A stretch of DNA of 64,000 nt from JAMXLO01 sp963850535 (GTDB lineage Bacteria > Pseudomonadota > Alphaproteobacteria > Acetobacterales > Acetobacteraceae). This document shows positions 17,468 to 26,457 of the stretch, piece after piece. Location of the stretch: contig CAWKMC010000016.1 in the NCBI GenBank assembly GCA_963850535.1, positions 1-64,000 of the forward strand, given 5' to 3'. The translations under genes and the position numbers were made by a program. Each line of letters opens with the position of its first letter. The first letter of the stretch is position 1. A model generated the notes under the pieces. It did no database searches, was not told the origin of the DNA, and saw only the letters and a list, made by a program, of their open reading frames with translations.

Positions 17468-18421
17468 TCAGAGCCTCAGTAGCCGGATCGCATTGCCGCT
17501 GGAGATCTTCGCCTTGTCCTCTGCACAGAGCGGTATGTTGGGCAGCCAGTCCGTGCCTGGCTTGTTGAGGACGAAGGGATAGTCGACCGAGAACATGATG
17601 CGGTCCACTCCAAGCTCTTGCACGCAGCACAACAAGGCGGGATTGGAGAAGAAACCGCTCGTAGTGATGTAGAAGTTTTCACAGAATACATCGCGAAATG
17701 ATCGTCCGCCGCCGCGGGAAAACCCTGCGTCGATGCGCCACAGCAGGAACGGCAGCCCTTCGCCGAGATGCCCGAGAATGATCTTTAGCTTTGGATAAGC
17801 GTCGAACACCCCCGACAGCACCATGCGAACGCCCTGCGTCGCGGTTTCCACGGTGAAGCCCCACGCGGCGCGCAGGATCATTGGCCAGTCCTGCACGTAG
17901 TCCTGGTAATAGGTTTCGATCACCGCCGGATGCGGCATGGTGGGGTGCAGATAGAGCGGCACTTCCAACGCCGCGGCGCGTTCGCAGATCGGCCAGAATC
18001 GCTTGTCATCGAAGAATATCCCGTTGGTGGTGCCGTTGATCAGTGCGCCCTTGAACCCGAGTTGCGTCACCGCGCGCTCCAACTCGTCGGCAGCCGCCCT
18101 GGGATCGGGCGTCGGGATCGCGGCGAAAGCGGCAAAGCGATCGGGGTGCGCCCGCACGGTTTGCGCCAGTCGGTCGTTGGCAATGCGCGCAAGACGGACG
18201 GCAGTATCGGCGTCCATTTTCTGCAGGCCGGGATTGCCATGCGACAGCACCTGCATGTCGATGCCCGCTTCGTCCATTTCCCTGATGCGAAGACTGGTCA
18301 GATCGTTCAGGCGCTCCGCAACCGCGGGAAGCTGACGCTGATCCTCCGGTGCATAGGCGCGCAGGACATCAGGATCCTGGTAGTGCTCTTCAATGGTGAT
18401 GACGCGTGGCCTTGCTGCCAT
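17468..18421 (-). CDS. Amidohydrolase-2 family (ACMSD/gamma-resorcylate decarboxylase-like)
   Basis: 317 residues from the ATG at 18421 (MAARPRVITIEEHYQDP). The N-terminal EEH replaces the usual HxH metal motif, as in gamma-resorcylate (2,6-dihydroxybenzoate) decarboxylases. The barrel continues with DMQVLSHGNPGLQKMD, LYLHPTMPHPAVI (metal histidine), KIILGHLGEGLPFLLWRID, and the C-terminal acidic site IMFSVDYPFV. It probably catalyses non-oxidative decarboxylation or hydrolysis of a small aromatic or dicarbonyl acid; the exact substrate is unknown. It lies 14 bp after the phytanoyl-CoA-type dioxygenase gene on the same strand, so they likely form one transcript. Confidence 0.85.
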   Translation of the reverse strand: MAARPRVITIEEHYQDPDVLRAYAPEDQRQLPAVAERLNDLTSLRIREMDEAGIDMQVLSHGNPGLQKMDADTAVRLARIANDRLAQTVRAHPDRFAAFAAIPTPDPRAAADELERAVTQLGFKGALINGTTNGIFFDDKRFWPICERAAALEVPLYLHPTMPHPAVIETYYQDYVQDWPMILRAAWGFTVETATQGVRMVLSGVFDAYPKLKIILGHLGEGLPFLLWRIDAGFSRGGGRSFRDVFCENFYITTSGFFSNPALLCCVQELGVDRIMFSVDYPFVLNKPGTDWLPNIPLCAEDKAKISSGNAIRLLRL

Positions 18422-18435
18422 GGCGACCTCCTTGC

Positions 18436-19287
18436 TTACGTCTGAGCGAAGCACTCGGCGTGACGCTGCATCTGCTCCTGGTAATTCGCGCGATAACTGT
18501 CGCTCACCGCCTCATGCACCGCGAGCGCCGACGCATCGCGCTCGGCTGTTGGCGGATCGATCAGCTCAAAATGACCATAGGTGTCGCTGCCGCGCACCAG
18601 CATCGCCTTCAGGCGAACGGAGCCGTTCACCCGCACGTGTGTCGGAATGTAGTTGAGCCCGATGCCAACACGACGATGCGTCGCACGGTTCGGTGCAGAA
18701 CGGTGGACGGCCAGTTCGTGGTGCAGCGAGAATGAGCCGGCGGGGAGCGCCATTGCCACCGGATCGCTGTCATCGAATGGCTCCATGATGGTCTGGCCGG
18801 CACGGTTTATGCTGTGTGCGATGCCAAGTGCGGAATGCTGGTACAGGCGGGGCACACCGCGGAACGACAGTTGTTCCATACAGCCTGCCTCCGCCGTGGC
18901 ATCGGTCAGCGCAACCCAGGCACAGACCTGCTCGCGCGGCTCCAGCCCGAAATAGGCGCCGTCCTGATGCCAGGCGGCAAACGTCGGCGAATGAGGCTCT
19001 TTGATGAAGAACGTGCTGGTCCAGACCAGAATATTCGGGCCGATGACGTCTTCCACTGCATCGAGGATGCGCGGATGGCGAACCAGGTCATTGAACCATG
19101 GAGAATGCGCATAGGCGTGCGAGCGCCACTTCACATCGGCTTCGGCGACCGGACTGCCGAGGTCGGATTCGAGGCGAGCGAGACCGGCTAGGCAGGTCGC
19201 AACTTCGCTGGGACTGAGTGCAGGGACGGGGAACAGGAAGCCGTTGTGGCGACAGTAGTCCACCTGATGCTGAGTGAGTGCCTTCAT
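18436..19287 (-). CDS. Phytanoyl-CoA dioxygenase (PhyH) family protein
   Basis: 283-residue Fe(II)/2-oxoglutarate-dependent oxygenase. The iron ligands are H and D in FAAWHQDGAYFGLEP and a distal H in LHHELAVHRSAPNRATHRR, with the arginine that binds 2-oxoglutarate nearby. Proteins of this family hydroxylate diverse small molecules, not only phytanoyl-CoA. The start is the ATG at 19287 (MKALTQHQVDYCRHNGF), which matches the family's N terminus; the open frame upstream is antisense to the next gene. It is first in an operon with the amidohydrolase and divergent from a second amidohydrolase, with about 125 bp for promoters. Confidence 0.88.
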   Translation of the reverse strand: MKALTQHQVDYCRHNGFLFPVPALSPSEVATCLAGLARLESDLGSPVAEADVKWRSHAYAHSPWFNDLVRHPRILDAVEDVIGPNILVWTSTFFIKEPHSPTFAAWHQDGAYFGLEPREQVCAWVALTDATAEAGCMEQLSFRGVPRLYQHSALGIAHSINRAGQTIMEPFDDSDPVAMALPAGSFSLHHELAVHRSAPNRATHRRVGIGLNYIPTHVRVNGSVRLKAMLVRGSDTYGHFELIDPPTAERDASALAVHEAVSDSYRANYQEQMQRHAECFAQT

Positions 19288-19413
19288 GGTCCCTCCGCGA
19301 TTGCATGAAGAATACCCACATCGGCCGTGCGCGCCAGCTTCGGCGACTGGCTTGTTGGACCATGGCGCCGGCTCGCCGTATCGTTCTCGGCGAACGATCC
19401 GGAACCACATCGT

Positions 19414-20484
19414 ATGTCCCTCCTCGAACCTGGTGGCATCGACTGCGACATCCATCCCGCGGTTCCCAACATCAGGGCGCTGCACCCATATCTGTCGGAC
19501 CACTGGCGCGACATCGTGATCCAGCGCGGTGTGCACGAACTTAAGTCAATCGCCTACCCGGCCAATTCACCGCTGACCTCGCGCCCCGACTGGCGCCTGC
19601 CGAACGGCAAGCCCGGCTCTGACCTCGACGTATTGCGTGCTCACGCGCTGATACCATTCGGCACATCGGTCGCCATCTGCAACTGCCTCTATGGCGTACA
19701 GCTGTTGTTCTCGGAGGACATGGGCGCCGGCTTCGCCCGTGCGGTGAACGATTGGATCGCCGCCGAGTGGCTCGACAAGGAGCCGCGGTTGCGCGCGTCG
19801 ATCGTGGTGCCGATGCAGAACGCCGAGCTTGCGGTAGAAGAGATCGACCGAGTCGCACCCGACAAGCGCTTCGTTCAGATCCTGCTGTTGGTGATGCACG
19901 ACCACCCGTTGGGCAAGCGCCACTACTGGCCGATCTACGCCGCGGCCGAGAAATATGGCTTGCCAGTTGGCATCCATGCAGGCTCGGCTTACCGCCATCC
20001 GGTCACATCCCTTGGCTGGCCAACCTACTATACCGAGGACTACGCGGCTCAGGCCGCGGCCTTCCAGGCGGCGCTATCATCGTTGATCTGCGAGGGTGTG
20101 TTCACCAAGTTCCCTGACCTAAAGGTTGTGCTGCTGGAATCCGGATTTACCTGGTTGCCGGCTCACCTGTGGCGCCTGACGAAATTCTGGCGTGGCCTGC
20201 GCATGGAGGTGCCCTGGGTTGATCGCGCGCCTACCGACATCGTGCGTTCCAATGTGCGCCTGACGGTTACGCCGTTCGACGCGCCACCGTCGGCGGATAT
20301 GCTCCAAAAGCTGATGGAGCACATGGGCTCGGATGAGATCCTGTTGTTCTCCACAGATTACCCGCACTGGCAGTTCGACGGCGACGCAGTGCTGCCTGAC
20401 GGGTTATCCCGCGAGTTGGTCAGGAAGATTATGATAGATAACCCGCGAGCGACATACTCCCGGCTGGTCGAGAACGCCGCCTGA
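19414..20484 (+). CDS. Amidohydrolase-2 family protein (ACMSD-like)
   Basis: 356 residues from the ATG at 19414 (MSLLEPGGIDCDIHPAVPN), where DIH replaces the HxH metal-binding motif. Further barrel residues are VGIHAGSAYRH (metal histidine), LKVVLLESGFTWLPAHLWRL, and the catalytic aspartate in LLFSTDYPHWQFDGDAV. It is a second, distinct paralogue of the 17468-18421 enzyme, in the opposite direction. The pairing of two amidohydrolases with a PhyH oxygenase suggests sequential steps on one compound, as oxygenation followed by decarboxylation or hydrolysis, but this is inference. Confidence 0.86.
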   Translation: MSLLEPGGIDCDIHPAVPNIRALHPYLSDHWRDIVIQRGVHELKSIAYPANSPLTSRPDWRLPNGKPGSDLDVLRAHALIPFGTSVAICNCLYGVQLLFSEDMGAGFARAVNDWIAAEWLDKEPRLRASIVVPMQNAELAVEEIDRVAPDKRFVQILLLVMHDHPLGKRHYWPIYAAAEKYGLPVGIHAGSAYRHPVTSLGWPTYYTEDYAAQAAAFQAALSSLICEGVFTKFPDLKVVLLESGFTWLPAHLWRLTKFWRGLRMEVPWVDRAPTDIVRSNVRLTVTPFDAPPSADMLQKLMEHMGSDEILLFSTDYPHWQFDGDAVLPDGLSRELVRKIMIDNPRATYSRLVENAA

Positions 20485-20675
20485 CCCGTTGCCCTATGAC
20501 GGGCCAGCAGACCAGACCGATTGGCAGTCGATAGTCCGTGATAGCGACGTGTGGTGGATGGTCTCACGGTGGTGGCGGTCATGTTGCCTCCTGCGTTAGC
20601 CCGCACCCGAGGCTTCGGGAACCTGTCCCAGATATCGGTGTTTGGGCGTGTTGGACATCGAAGGGCGAAGCGACA

Positions 20676-20864
20676 ATGCGAATTCTGCTGCCGATCTTGG
20701 CTGTGATAGCCTTTGGCCTGGGCGCTTGCCATCAGGAAGGGCCAGCCGAACGCACCGGCCGCAGCCTGGACAACGCAGGTCAGCGGATTGGCGATACTCT
20801 CAATCCACCCCAAGGCCCGGCGCAGAGTGCGGGTCGGAAGATAGACCGAACGCTGGGCGATTGA
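20676..20864 (+). CDS. Small entericidin-like lipoprotein
   Basis: 62 residues from the ATG at 20676. It has a signal peptide and lipobox (VIAFGLGAC-H), so the mature product is a 45-residue lipidated peptide rich in charged residues (ERTGRSLDNAGQRIGDTL, ending GRKIDRTLGD). The hydrophilic, amphipathic tail resembles entericidin-type or small stress-associated lipoproteins seen in Rhodospirillales. Function not known. About 190 bp of non-coding DNA (20485-20675) precedes it, with no recognisable signal. The next gene is another very small protein. Confidence 0.65.
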   Translation: MRILLPILAVIAFGLGACHQEGPAERTGRSLDNAGQRIGDTLNPPQGPAQSAGRKIDRTLGD

Positions 20865-20961
20865 CGGCCGACGCGTCGTGAGCATCCGAGCCCCGCGCGG
20901 TTCGGAAGGGAACCCGGCGCCGATGCTGGCGTTTCTGCGACGCTAAAGAAGGGGAACAATC

Positions 20962-21108
20962 ATGGCACAGGAAAAGACGAAGTCCGAGGACATGATTCCT
21001 CAGGCCGACAAACAGGCACAGACGGATATTGCTCAGCACGAGGGCAAGGAGGGCGCGCAGGCCGAGGTGATCAATCGCCAAAAGGCCGAAGAGCGCAAGA
21101 AGGACTGA
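20962..21108 (+). CDS. 48-residue charged hypothetical protein
   Basis: A short open frame with a good ribosome-binding site (AAAGAAGGGG, 5-10 bases before the ATG at 20962). The product is hydrophilic, rich in K, E, Q and A, lacks aromatic residues and starts MAQEKTKSEDMIPQADKQAQ; it ends KAEERKKD before TGA. It is predicted to be disordered or a single helix. No family recognised. A terminator-like hairpin follows at 21163-21190, which suggests it is the last gene of a short unit with the small lipoprotein. Confidence 0.5.
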   Translation: MAQEKTKSEDMIPQADKQAQTDIAQHEGKEGAQAEVINRQKAEERKKD

Positions 21109-21162
21109 TCGAAGACTGTTCTGCCGGTCCTTCCGGTAGGACATTCTGGCCAATCGACGAGG

Positions 21163-21190
21163 GCGCCGCCTTCATGCAGGCGGCGCTTTC
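21163..21190 (+). terminator. Putative intrinsic terminator after the 48-residue gene
   Basis: A perfect 9-bp inverted repeat, GCGCCGCCT (21163-21171) and AGGCGGCGC (21178-21186), separated by a 6-base loop and followed by TTTCG. The U-tract is weak, so termination may be partial. It lies between the 48-residue gene and the aldolase gene. Confidence 0.5.
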
Positions 21191-21219
21191 GCGTATACGG
21201 CGGCGAGGGAGACCTCGCC

Positions 21220-21972
21220 ATGGACATTGAGACCGCCCACGACAGAGCCGCCGCCGATGTCGACCGGCAGGCGCGCGTGGATCTTGCCGCAGTATATCGC
21301 TTGCTCGCTCATCACGGCTGGGGAGATGTGATCTTCAACCATGCGGCGATGCGATGCCCGTCCGATCCGCGCAACTTTCTGATCAAGCGCCACGAACTGC
21401 TGTATACCGAGGTCACCGCCTCGAATCTGGTCGAGGTCAGCATGGACGCCGACCTCGACGAACGCGCGGGCGTCAACCGCCCCGGCTTCACCCTCCACAG
21501 CGGCGTGCTACGCGGCCGGCCCGACGTGAACTGCTCGGTGCACGTCCATCCAGATGAAGGCGTGGCGATTTCCGCCCTGAAGCACGGTCTCCGTCCTGTG
21601 TCGCAGAGTGCCATGCGCTTCTACAATCGCATCGGCTATCACGATTACGAAGGCCTCACCGACAGCTTCGACGAGCGCGAACGTATTGTCGCCGCGCTGG
21701 GGCGGAACCGCGCGTTGGTCATGCGTCATCACGGTGTCACCACAGTCGGCACCACCGCGCGTGAGGCATTCAGCCTGATGAAGGAGTTCGTCCGCGCCGC
21801 CCGCATTCAACTGATGATGGAGCAGAGCCGCGACGAGGTACTGGAGATCGCACCGCACATCTGCGAGCACGTCGCAGCCCAGTATGAACAACACGACAGG
21901 GGGCGGGCGTCGGCTGAATGGCCCGCCTATCTTCGTCTGCTCGACGGCATCGATCGCAGCTATCGCGACTGA
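21220..21972 (+). CDS. Class II aldolase/adducin family protein
   Basis: 250-residue zinc-dependent aldolase-fold protein. The zinc ligands are the two histidines of NCSVHVHPDEGVA and a third in VMRHHGVTTVG; the catalytic acid is in the LVEVSMDADLDE region. The N terminus RVDLAAVYRLLAHHGWGDVIFNH and the LKHGLRPVSQSAMRFY segment are typical of the adducin-like group, whose members include L-fuculose-phosphate and other aldolases or decarboxylases. The substrate is not clear. A GNAT gene follows 12 bp downstream on the same strand. Confidence 0.88.
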   Translation: MDIETAHDRAAADVDRQARVDLAAVYRLLAHHGWGDVIFNHAAMRCPSDPRNFLIKRHELLYTEVTASNLVEVSMDADLDERAGVNRPGFTLHSGVLRGRPDVNCSVHVHPDEGVAISALKHGLRPVSQSAMRFYNRIGYHDYEGLTDSFDERERIVAALGRNRALVMRHHGVTTVGTTAREAFSLMKEFVRAARIQLMMEQSRDEVLEIAPHICEHVAAQYEQHDRGRASAEWPAYLRLLDGIDRSYRD

Positions 21973-21984
21973 ACTCGCGCCCCA

Positions 21985-22503
21985 ATGGGGCGCCGGCACA
22001 CCATGAACCCGTTGTGGATACTGCGCACGGCGCGACTGGTGCTGACACCGGTTGGTGGGGCCGATCTCTGCGACCTCATCGCGATCAAGGCCGCGCCGCA
22101 GGTATTTGCCATCATGCTGGGTGGCGTCCGCTCGCCGCAGCAGACGGCCCAGGAATTGGCGGACGACGTGGCGGAGTGGGGTGCCCATGGCTTCGGCACC
22201 TGGGCAATTCGCGAGCAGGGCCACTTCCTGGGCATCACCGGATTGGAGCATCGGCCGGATGGCCGCGGCATCGCTTTGCGCTTCGCATTATGGCCCCAGG
22301 CGCAGGGACGCGGCCTTGCCCGCGAGGCGGCCAGCGCCGCGCTGCGCTTCGGCCACCAGCAGGTAGGCATGTTGCGCATCGTCGCGGTGGCGCGCGAGCA
22401 CAATTTCTCCTCGCGCATGGTTCTCGGTGGCATTGGGATGACGGAGTGCGGCAGCTTCATCCAGTCCGACTATCGCATGGTGATATACGAAAGCGTTGCT
22501 TGA
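21985..22503 (+). CDS. GNAT family N-acetyltransferase (RimJ-like)
   Basis: 172 residues; an alternative ATG seven codons in (22003, MNPLWILRTARLVLTPV) would fit the family equally well. The acetyl-CoA P-loop is LWPQAQGRGLAREAASAAL, and the motif VGMLRIVAVAREHNFSSRMV with the C-terminal FIQSDYRMVIYE match the RimJ/RimL type that acetylates ribosomal proteins or small molecules. It is located directly after the aldolase gene, so it is probably co-transcribed, with no obvious metabolic connection. Confidence 0.85.
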   Translation: MGRRHTMNPLWILRTARLVLTPVGGADLCDLIAIKAAPQVFAIMLGGVRSPQQTAQELADDVAEWGAHGFGTWAIREQGHFLGITGLEHRPDGRGIALRFALWPQAQGRGLAREAASAALRFGHQQVGMLRIVAVAREHNFSSRMVLGGIGMTECGSFIQSDYRMVIYESVA

Positions 22504-22912
22504 TGGGCGCCATGCCATCGCAACCGGGCCGGCAACACGCGATACGTCATAAGAACTGCCCACCCAGGGGAGCACCGCCCCATCAGGCGCGGCCCGCCAT
22601 CATGGTGGGAGCGCCATTGTCCTGGTCACCGTGACCGGCGCCGTGTTGAACTTATGGTGCTACAACCGCTAGAGGATCCGCCAGACAACGAGACGACGGC
22701 CACACGAGCCTCGTTCTGGCGGAACAGACGACACGGTATCAGCAGGGCGTAGATCTGCGGCCGCCAGCAGAGTGACATGCGAGGCATATCGCGGCAGGGC
22801 AGATCGTCTCGTTTGGTAAGTGCAAAGCCGGTTGCCAGCAACGTTGTCATCGCGCAAGGTCAGATCACTGCTCGCCTGAGGAGAATCCGATGGAAGATCG
22901 TGCCGAGGCATA
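22504..22912. other. Non-coding gap between GNAT and MscS genes, with hairpin
   Basis: No convincing gene. One inverted repeat is clear: CCGCCAGACAACGAG (22678-22692) and CTCGTTCTGGCGG (22710-22722), which pair with two unpaired bases around a 17-base loop; there is no U-tract after it. It may be a transcript-stabilising or attenuating hairpin. The 190 bp next to the MscS start at 22913 probably holds its promoter, but no -35/-10 can be chosen with confidence. Confidence 0.35.
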
Positions 22913-24766
22913 ATGACGGGGACGCCACTCACTGGCAGCACGAAGCTTATCCGTTGGTGGCTGAGATCTTCGGCCGCTGCAGCTCTGCTCGCAATTCTCC
23001 TGGGCCTCGCACCCGCCGCCGCACAAACGGCCGACTACAACCCGCTGCGGCCGCCCGACACCTCAAGCCCCCGCGCCACACTGCAAGGCTTCATCGAACT
23101 GACGGATCACATCTACCGCAGCGTGGCAGGCGCCTTCAAGTCCTACCTCGCGTCCGATCGGCTTTATCTCGCTGCCGAAGAGCGCGAGAAACATAGGACC
23201 GGCTATTTGCACGCGTCGGATGCCATTCGCTATCTGGACGTTTCGGACATCCCCCCCGTGCTGCTGGACACCGTCGCTATGGAAAGCCTCGTCCAGCTCA
23301 AGGAGATACTGGATCGGATCGAAATCCCTGCCATGTCCGACGTCCCGGACCGGCAGCAGATGGCGCAATCGGGATCGAAGCGGTGGCGGCTGCCGAACAC
23401 TGAAATCGACATCGTTCTGCTCGAGAACGGGCCGCGCGCTGGCGAATACCTGTTCTCCGCGGCGACCGTCAACCGACTTCCCGAGTTCTACAAGCTGGTC
23501 AAGCATCTGCCCTACAAGCCTGGTCCGGGCGAGAAGCTGGACAAGATGTTTCGGATGGCCAGTCAGGACAGATCGGCCAGTGTTTACGACGGTTTCCTTA
23601 GTTCGCCCGTCGGGTTGCGCTTCCTCATTCCTCCTCGCTGGATGTTCGACTTGCCGCGATGGGCCAAGGTCCGTGCCCTTGAGGTAGCCACCTGGCAATG
23701 GCTTGGTCTGGGCGTCGGCTTTGCGGTCGCCACCATCATCATCATTGCCGGCAATTGGATCGGACGTCGCCACGCCGGTGAGAGCGAGGATGTGCCCTCG
23801 CAACAGTGGCAGGCTTTGACGCGACCGCTCGCGGTCATCGTTGGCGCTGGTCTGGTTGTGCCGCACTTCGCCTCGATGCTGCGGATCGGCGGGATCGTGC
23901 GCATGGTCCTTGAATACACTGCGACCGCTGCGCTGTATGTGGGAGCGACGTGGCTGGCTATCTCTGTTTCGGTCCTGGTGGGCGAGCTCCTGGTGGCGTC
24001 CGAGCGACTGACGCCGCGCAGCCTGGACAGCCAACTGATCCGGCTCGGCACGCGCCTGATCGGTTTGGTCGCCGCGACCGGCATCCTGATCCGATTCGGC
24101 GACGAATTGGGCTTCCCCGCCTATTCCGTCCTCGCCGGGCTCGGTGTCGGCGGTCTGGCCGTCGCACTGGCCGCGCAGAGCACGATCGCCAACCTCATCG
24201 GCTCGATGCTGATCGCGCTGGAGAAGCCGTTCCGCGTCGGTCACCTGGTCAGGATCAGCGGCAGCGAAGGCACCGTGGAGGATGTCGGCTTTCGCAGTAC
24301 CCGCATTCGAACCGCCGACAACACGCTGGTGTCAATTCCGAGCAGCACTGTCGTGAACACCACAGTGGAAAACCTCAGTTCGCGGACCAAGCGTCGCCAG
24401 CAATTCCTTATGCAGGTCACCTACGATACCCCGCGCGAGAAACTGGAAGAGGTGATTGCCGGCATCAGACAGCTCATTGTCGATCATCCATCGGCAGAGG
24501 AGCGAACCTGTGAGGTGCACTTCAACAACTTCGGCGAGAGCAGTCTCGATATACTGGTGATCTTCCATCTTCAGGTGGCCAGTTACCCGGACGAGCTGCG
24601 CGAACGGGAAGCAATTTTGCTCGGGATCATGAACCTGTTGCAGGATATCGGAGTGGAACTCGCGTTCCCCACGCGGACGCTTCACTTGGCAGGCGGGGCC
24701 GCCGAGAGCACCGCATCACGGCCAAGAGCCGTCCCGTCACAAATCGGGTTCGCCTCGCGTTCCTGA
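22913..24766 (+). CDS. Mechanosensitive ion channel, MscS family, with large periplasmic N terminus
   Basis: 617 residues. A signal peptide (ALLAILLGLAPAAAQ) leads to a periplasmic domain of about 240 residues. Several membrane segments follow (about 266-288, 308-325, 345-375 and 390-410), then the pore-lining third helix (GLGVGGLAVALAAQSTIANLIGSMLIALEKPF), and the cytoplasmic beta domain VGHLVRISGSEGTVEDVGFR with TLVSIPSSTVVNTTVENLS. This is the standard MscS core, and the protein should release osmolytes at hypo-osmotic shock. The extended periplasmic part resembles the larger MscS-like proteins rather than the small E. coli form. Start ATG at 22913. Confidence 0.92.
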   Translation: MTGTPLTGSTKLIRWWLRSSAAAALLAILLGLAPAAAQTADYNPLRPPDTSSPRATLQGFIELTDHIYRSVAGAFKSYLASDRLYLAAEEREKHRTGYLHASDAIRYLDVSDIPPVLLDTVAMESLVQLKEILDRIEIPAMSDVPDRQQMAQSGSKRWRLPNTEIDIVLLENGPRAGEYLFSAATVNRLPEFYKLVKHLPYKPGPGEKLDKMFRMASQDRSASVYDGFLSSPVGLRFLIPPRWMFDLPRWAKVRALEVATWQWLGLGVGFAVATIIIIAGNWIGRRHAGESEDVPSQQWQALTRPLAVIVGAGLVVPHFASMLRIGGIVRMVLEYTATAALYVGATWLAISVSVLVGELLVASERLTPRSLDSQLIRLGTRLIGLVAATGILIRFGDELGFPAYSVLAGLGVGGLAVALAAQSTIANLIGSMLIALEKPFRVGHLVRISGSEGTVEDVGFRSTRIRTADNTLVSIPSSTVVNTTVENLSSRTKRRQQFLMQVTYDTPREKLEEVIAGIRQLIVDHPSAEERTCEVHFNNFGESSLDILVIFHLQVASYPDELREREAILLGIMNLLQDIGVELAFPTRTLHLAGGAAESTASRPRAVPSQIGFASRS

Positions 24767-24847
24767 ACGTCGCGATGCGCGCCGATTGCCACCGGTGCTG
24801 CCCTCGCGCAAGTTCGCGGCAGTTTCGTCTCCCGAAAGGACCTGCCC

Positions 24848-26386
24848 ATGAACGGCGCCGAGAGCCTCGTCCACACTCTGCTGAAGAGCGGCGTCGATAC
24901 GTGCTTCTCCAATCCCGGCACATCCGAGATGCACTTTGTCGCCGCACTCGACCGCGTGCCCGGCATGCGCTGCGTACTTGGACTGTTCGAGGGCGTCGTG
25001 ACCGGCGCGGCCGATGGCTATGCCCGCATGTCCGGCAAGCCGGCAGCGACGCTGCTGCATTGCGGCCCAGGTCTCGCCAATGGCCTCGCCAATCTGCACA
25101 ACGCGCGCCGCGCGCAGACGCCGATCGTCAACATCGTCGGCGATCAGGCCACCTATCATCGCCCCAACGATGCCCCACTCACCGCTGACACCGAGGGCTG
25201 GGCGCGCGGCGCCTCCGCCTGGGTGCGCACCGCCTCCTCGTCGGCCACGGTCGGCGCCGATGCTGCGGTCGCGGTACAGGCCGCGCGTACCCACCCAGGC
25301 CAGATCGCCACGCTGATCCTGCCGTCGGACACGTCCTGGGACGAGGGCGGCGTCATCGCCGATCCGGTGCCGGTGCCGCCAAAGCCGCAGTCGGATCCGG
25401 CGCAGATGCGCAACGCCGCCGAGATTCTGCGCCGCGGCCAGCCGACGCTGATCGTGCTTGGCGGCGAAGCGGTGAGCGCCGATGCACTGGAGAACGCGCA
25501 TCGCATCGCTGCCGCCACTGGCGCGCGCCTGATTGCGCAAGGTGCCAACGCGCGCATCTCGCGCGGCCGCGGTCGCGTGCCGGTGGACCGCATTCCCTAC
25601 GTGGTCGATGTCGCGGTGAAGGCACTGGCAGGGACGCGGCATGTCATTCTATGTGGACTGCGCAAGCCGGTGACCTTCTTTGCCTATCCCGGCAAGCCGA
25701 CCACGCCGATCCCGACGGACGCCGACATCCACGTCCTCGCCCGCGCCGATCAGGACGCGGCAGCGGCGCTCGCGCAACTGGCCGCCGAACTGTCGGCACC
25801 GCGCGCCGCCATTCCCGACCCGGGGCCACGGCCCGAGCCGCAGCGAGGCGCGCTTACACCGGACTCGGTCGCCGCCACGCTCTCCGCCTTGATGCCTGAG
25901 GCAGCCGTGATCACCGACGAAGCCGTCACTTTCGGGCGCGGGTTCTTCCCGTTCACCTACGCCGCACCACCGCATGACTGGCTGAACTCGACCGGCGGCG
26001 CGATTGGCTGCGGCCCACCGCTTGCCACCGGAGCCGCGGTCGGCGCACCGGGCCGGCGTGTCATCGCGCTGCAGGCGGATGGCTCGGCGATGTACACGCT
26101 GCAGGCATTGTGGACCCAGGCGCGCGAGCGCCTCGACGTCACGACCGTGCTGCTGTCCAACCGCAAATATCAGATCCTGCTAGGAGAGCTGGCCAATGTC
26201 GGCGCCAACCCGGGCCGTACCGCGCTGGACATGCTGGACCTGGGCAACCCCGACCTCCACTGGACCAAATTGGCGAATGGCATGGGCGTTGAGGCAGCGC
26301 GGGCCGACACGTGCGAACGTTTCGCCGACCTGTTCGTCCAGGCCAACAGCCGCAAGGGACCGTTCCTGATCGAACTGATGATCTGA
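24848..26386 (+). CDS. ThDP-dependent enzyme, acetolactate synthase large-subunit-like
   Basis: 512 residues with the usual three ThDP-enzyme domains: the PYR domain with the activating glutamate in CFSNPGTSEMHFVAALD, a central Rossmann-like domain (about 190-330), and the PP domain with the cofactor motif IALQADGSAMYTLQALWTQ and the downstream LLSNRKYQILLG. The motif's first Gly (GDG) is Ala here. It resembles the acetolactate synthase/benzoylformate decarboxylase-like proteins common in catabolic clusters of alphaproteobacteria, rather than housekeeping IlvB; no small subunit is nearby. Probably decarboxylates or carboligates a 2-oxo acid. The start ATG at 24848 follows GAAAGGACC. Downstream lies the broken permease gene. 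Confidence 0.88.
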   Translation: MNGAESLVHTLLKSGVDTCFSNPGTSEMHFVAALDRVPGMRCVLGLFEGVVTGAADGYARMSGKPAATLLHCGPGLANGLANLHNARRAQTPIVNIVGDQATYHRPNDAPLTADTEGWARGASAWVRTASSSATVGADAAVAVQAARTHPGQIATLILPSDTSWDEGGVIADPVPVPPKPQSDPAQMRNAAEILRRGQPTLIVLGGEAVSADALENAHRIAAATGARLIAQGANARISRGRGRVPVDRIPYVVDVAVKALAGTRHVILCGLRKPVTFFAYPGKPTTPIPTDADIHVLARADQDAAAALAQLAAELSAPRAAIPDPGPRPEPQRGALTPDSVAATLSALMPEAAVITDEAVTFGRGFFPFTYAAPPHDWLNSTGGAIGCGPPLATGAAVGAPGRRVIALQADGSAMYTLQALWTQARERLDVTTVLLSNRKYQILLGELANVGANPGRTALDMLDLGNPDLHWTKLANGMGVEAARADTCERFADLFVQANSRKGPFLIELMI

Positions 26387-26457
26387 TCCCTCTATTCATA
26401 TCAACCGACCGGCCGTGTCGCCAAGCCGCACATTTTGCCAGGCGCGGAACGGAAGTC

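Noticed and set aside
23063..24244. 393-codon minus-strand frame opposite mscS
   Set aside because: It is the antisense of a clear MscS channel and consists of repetitive charged residues.
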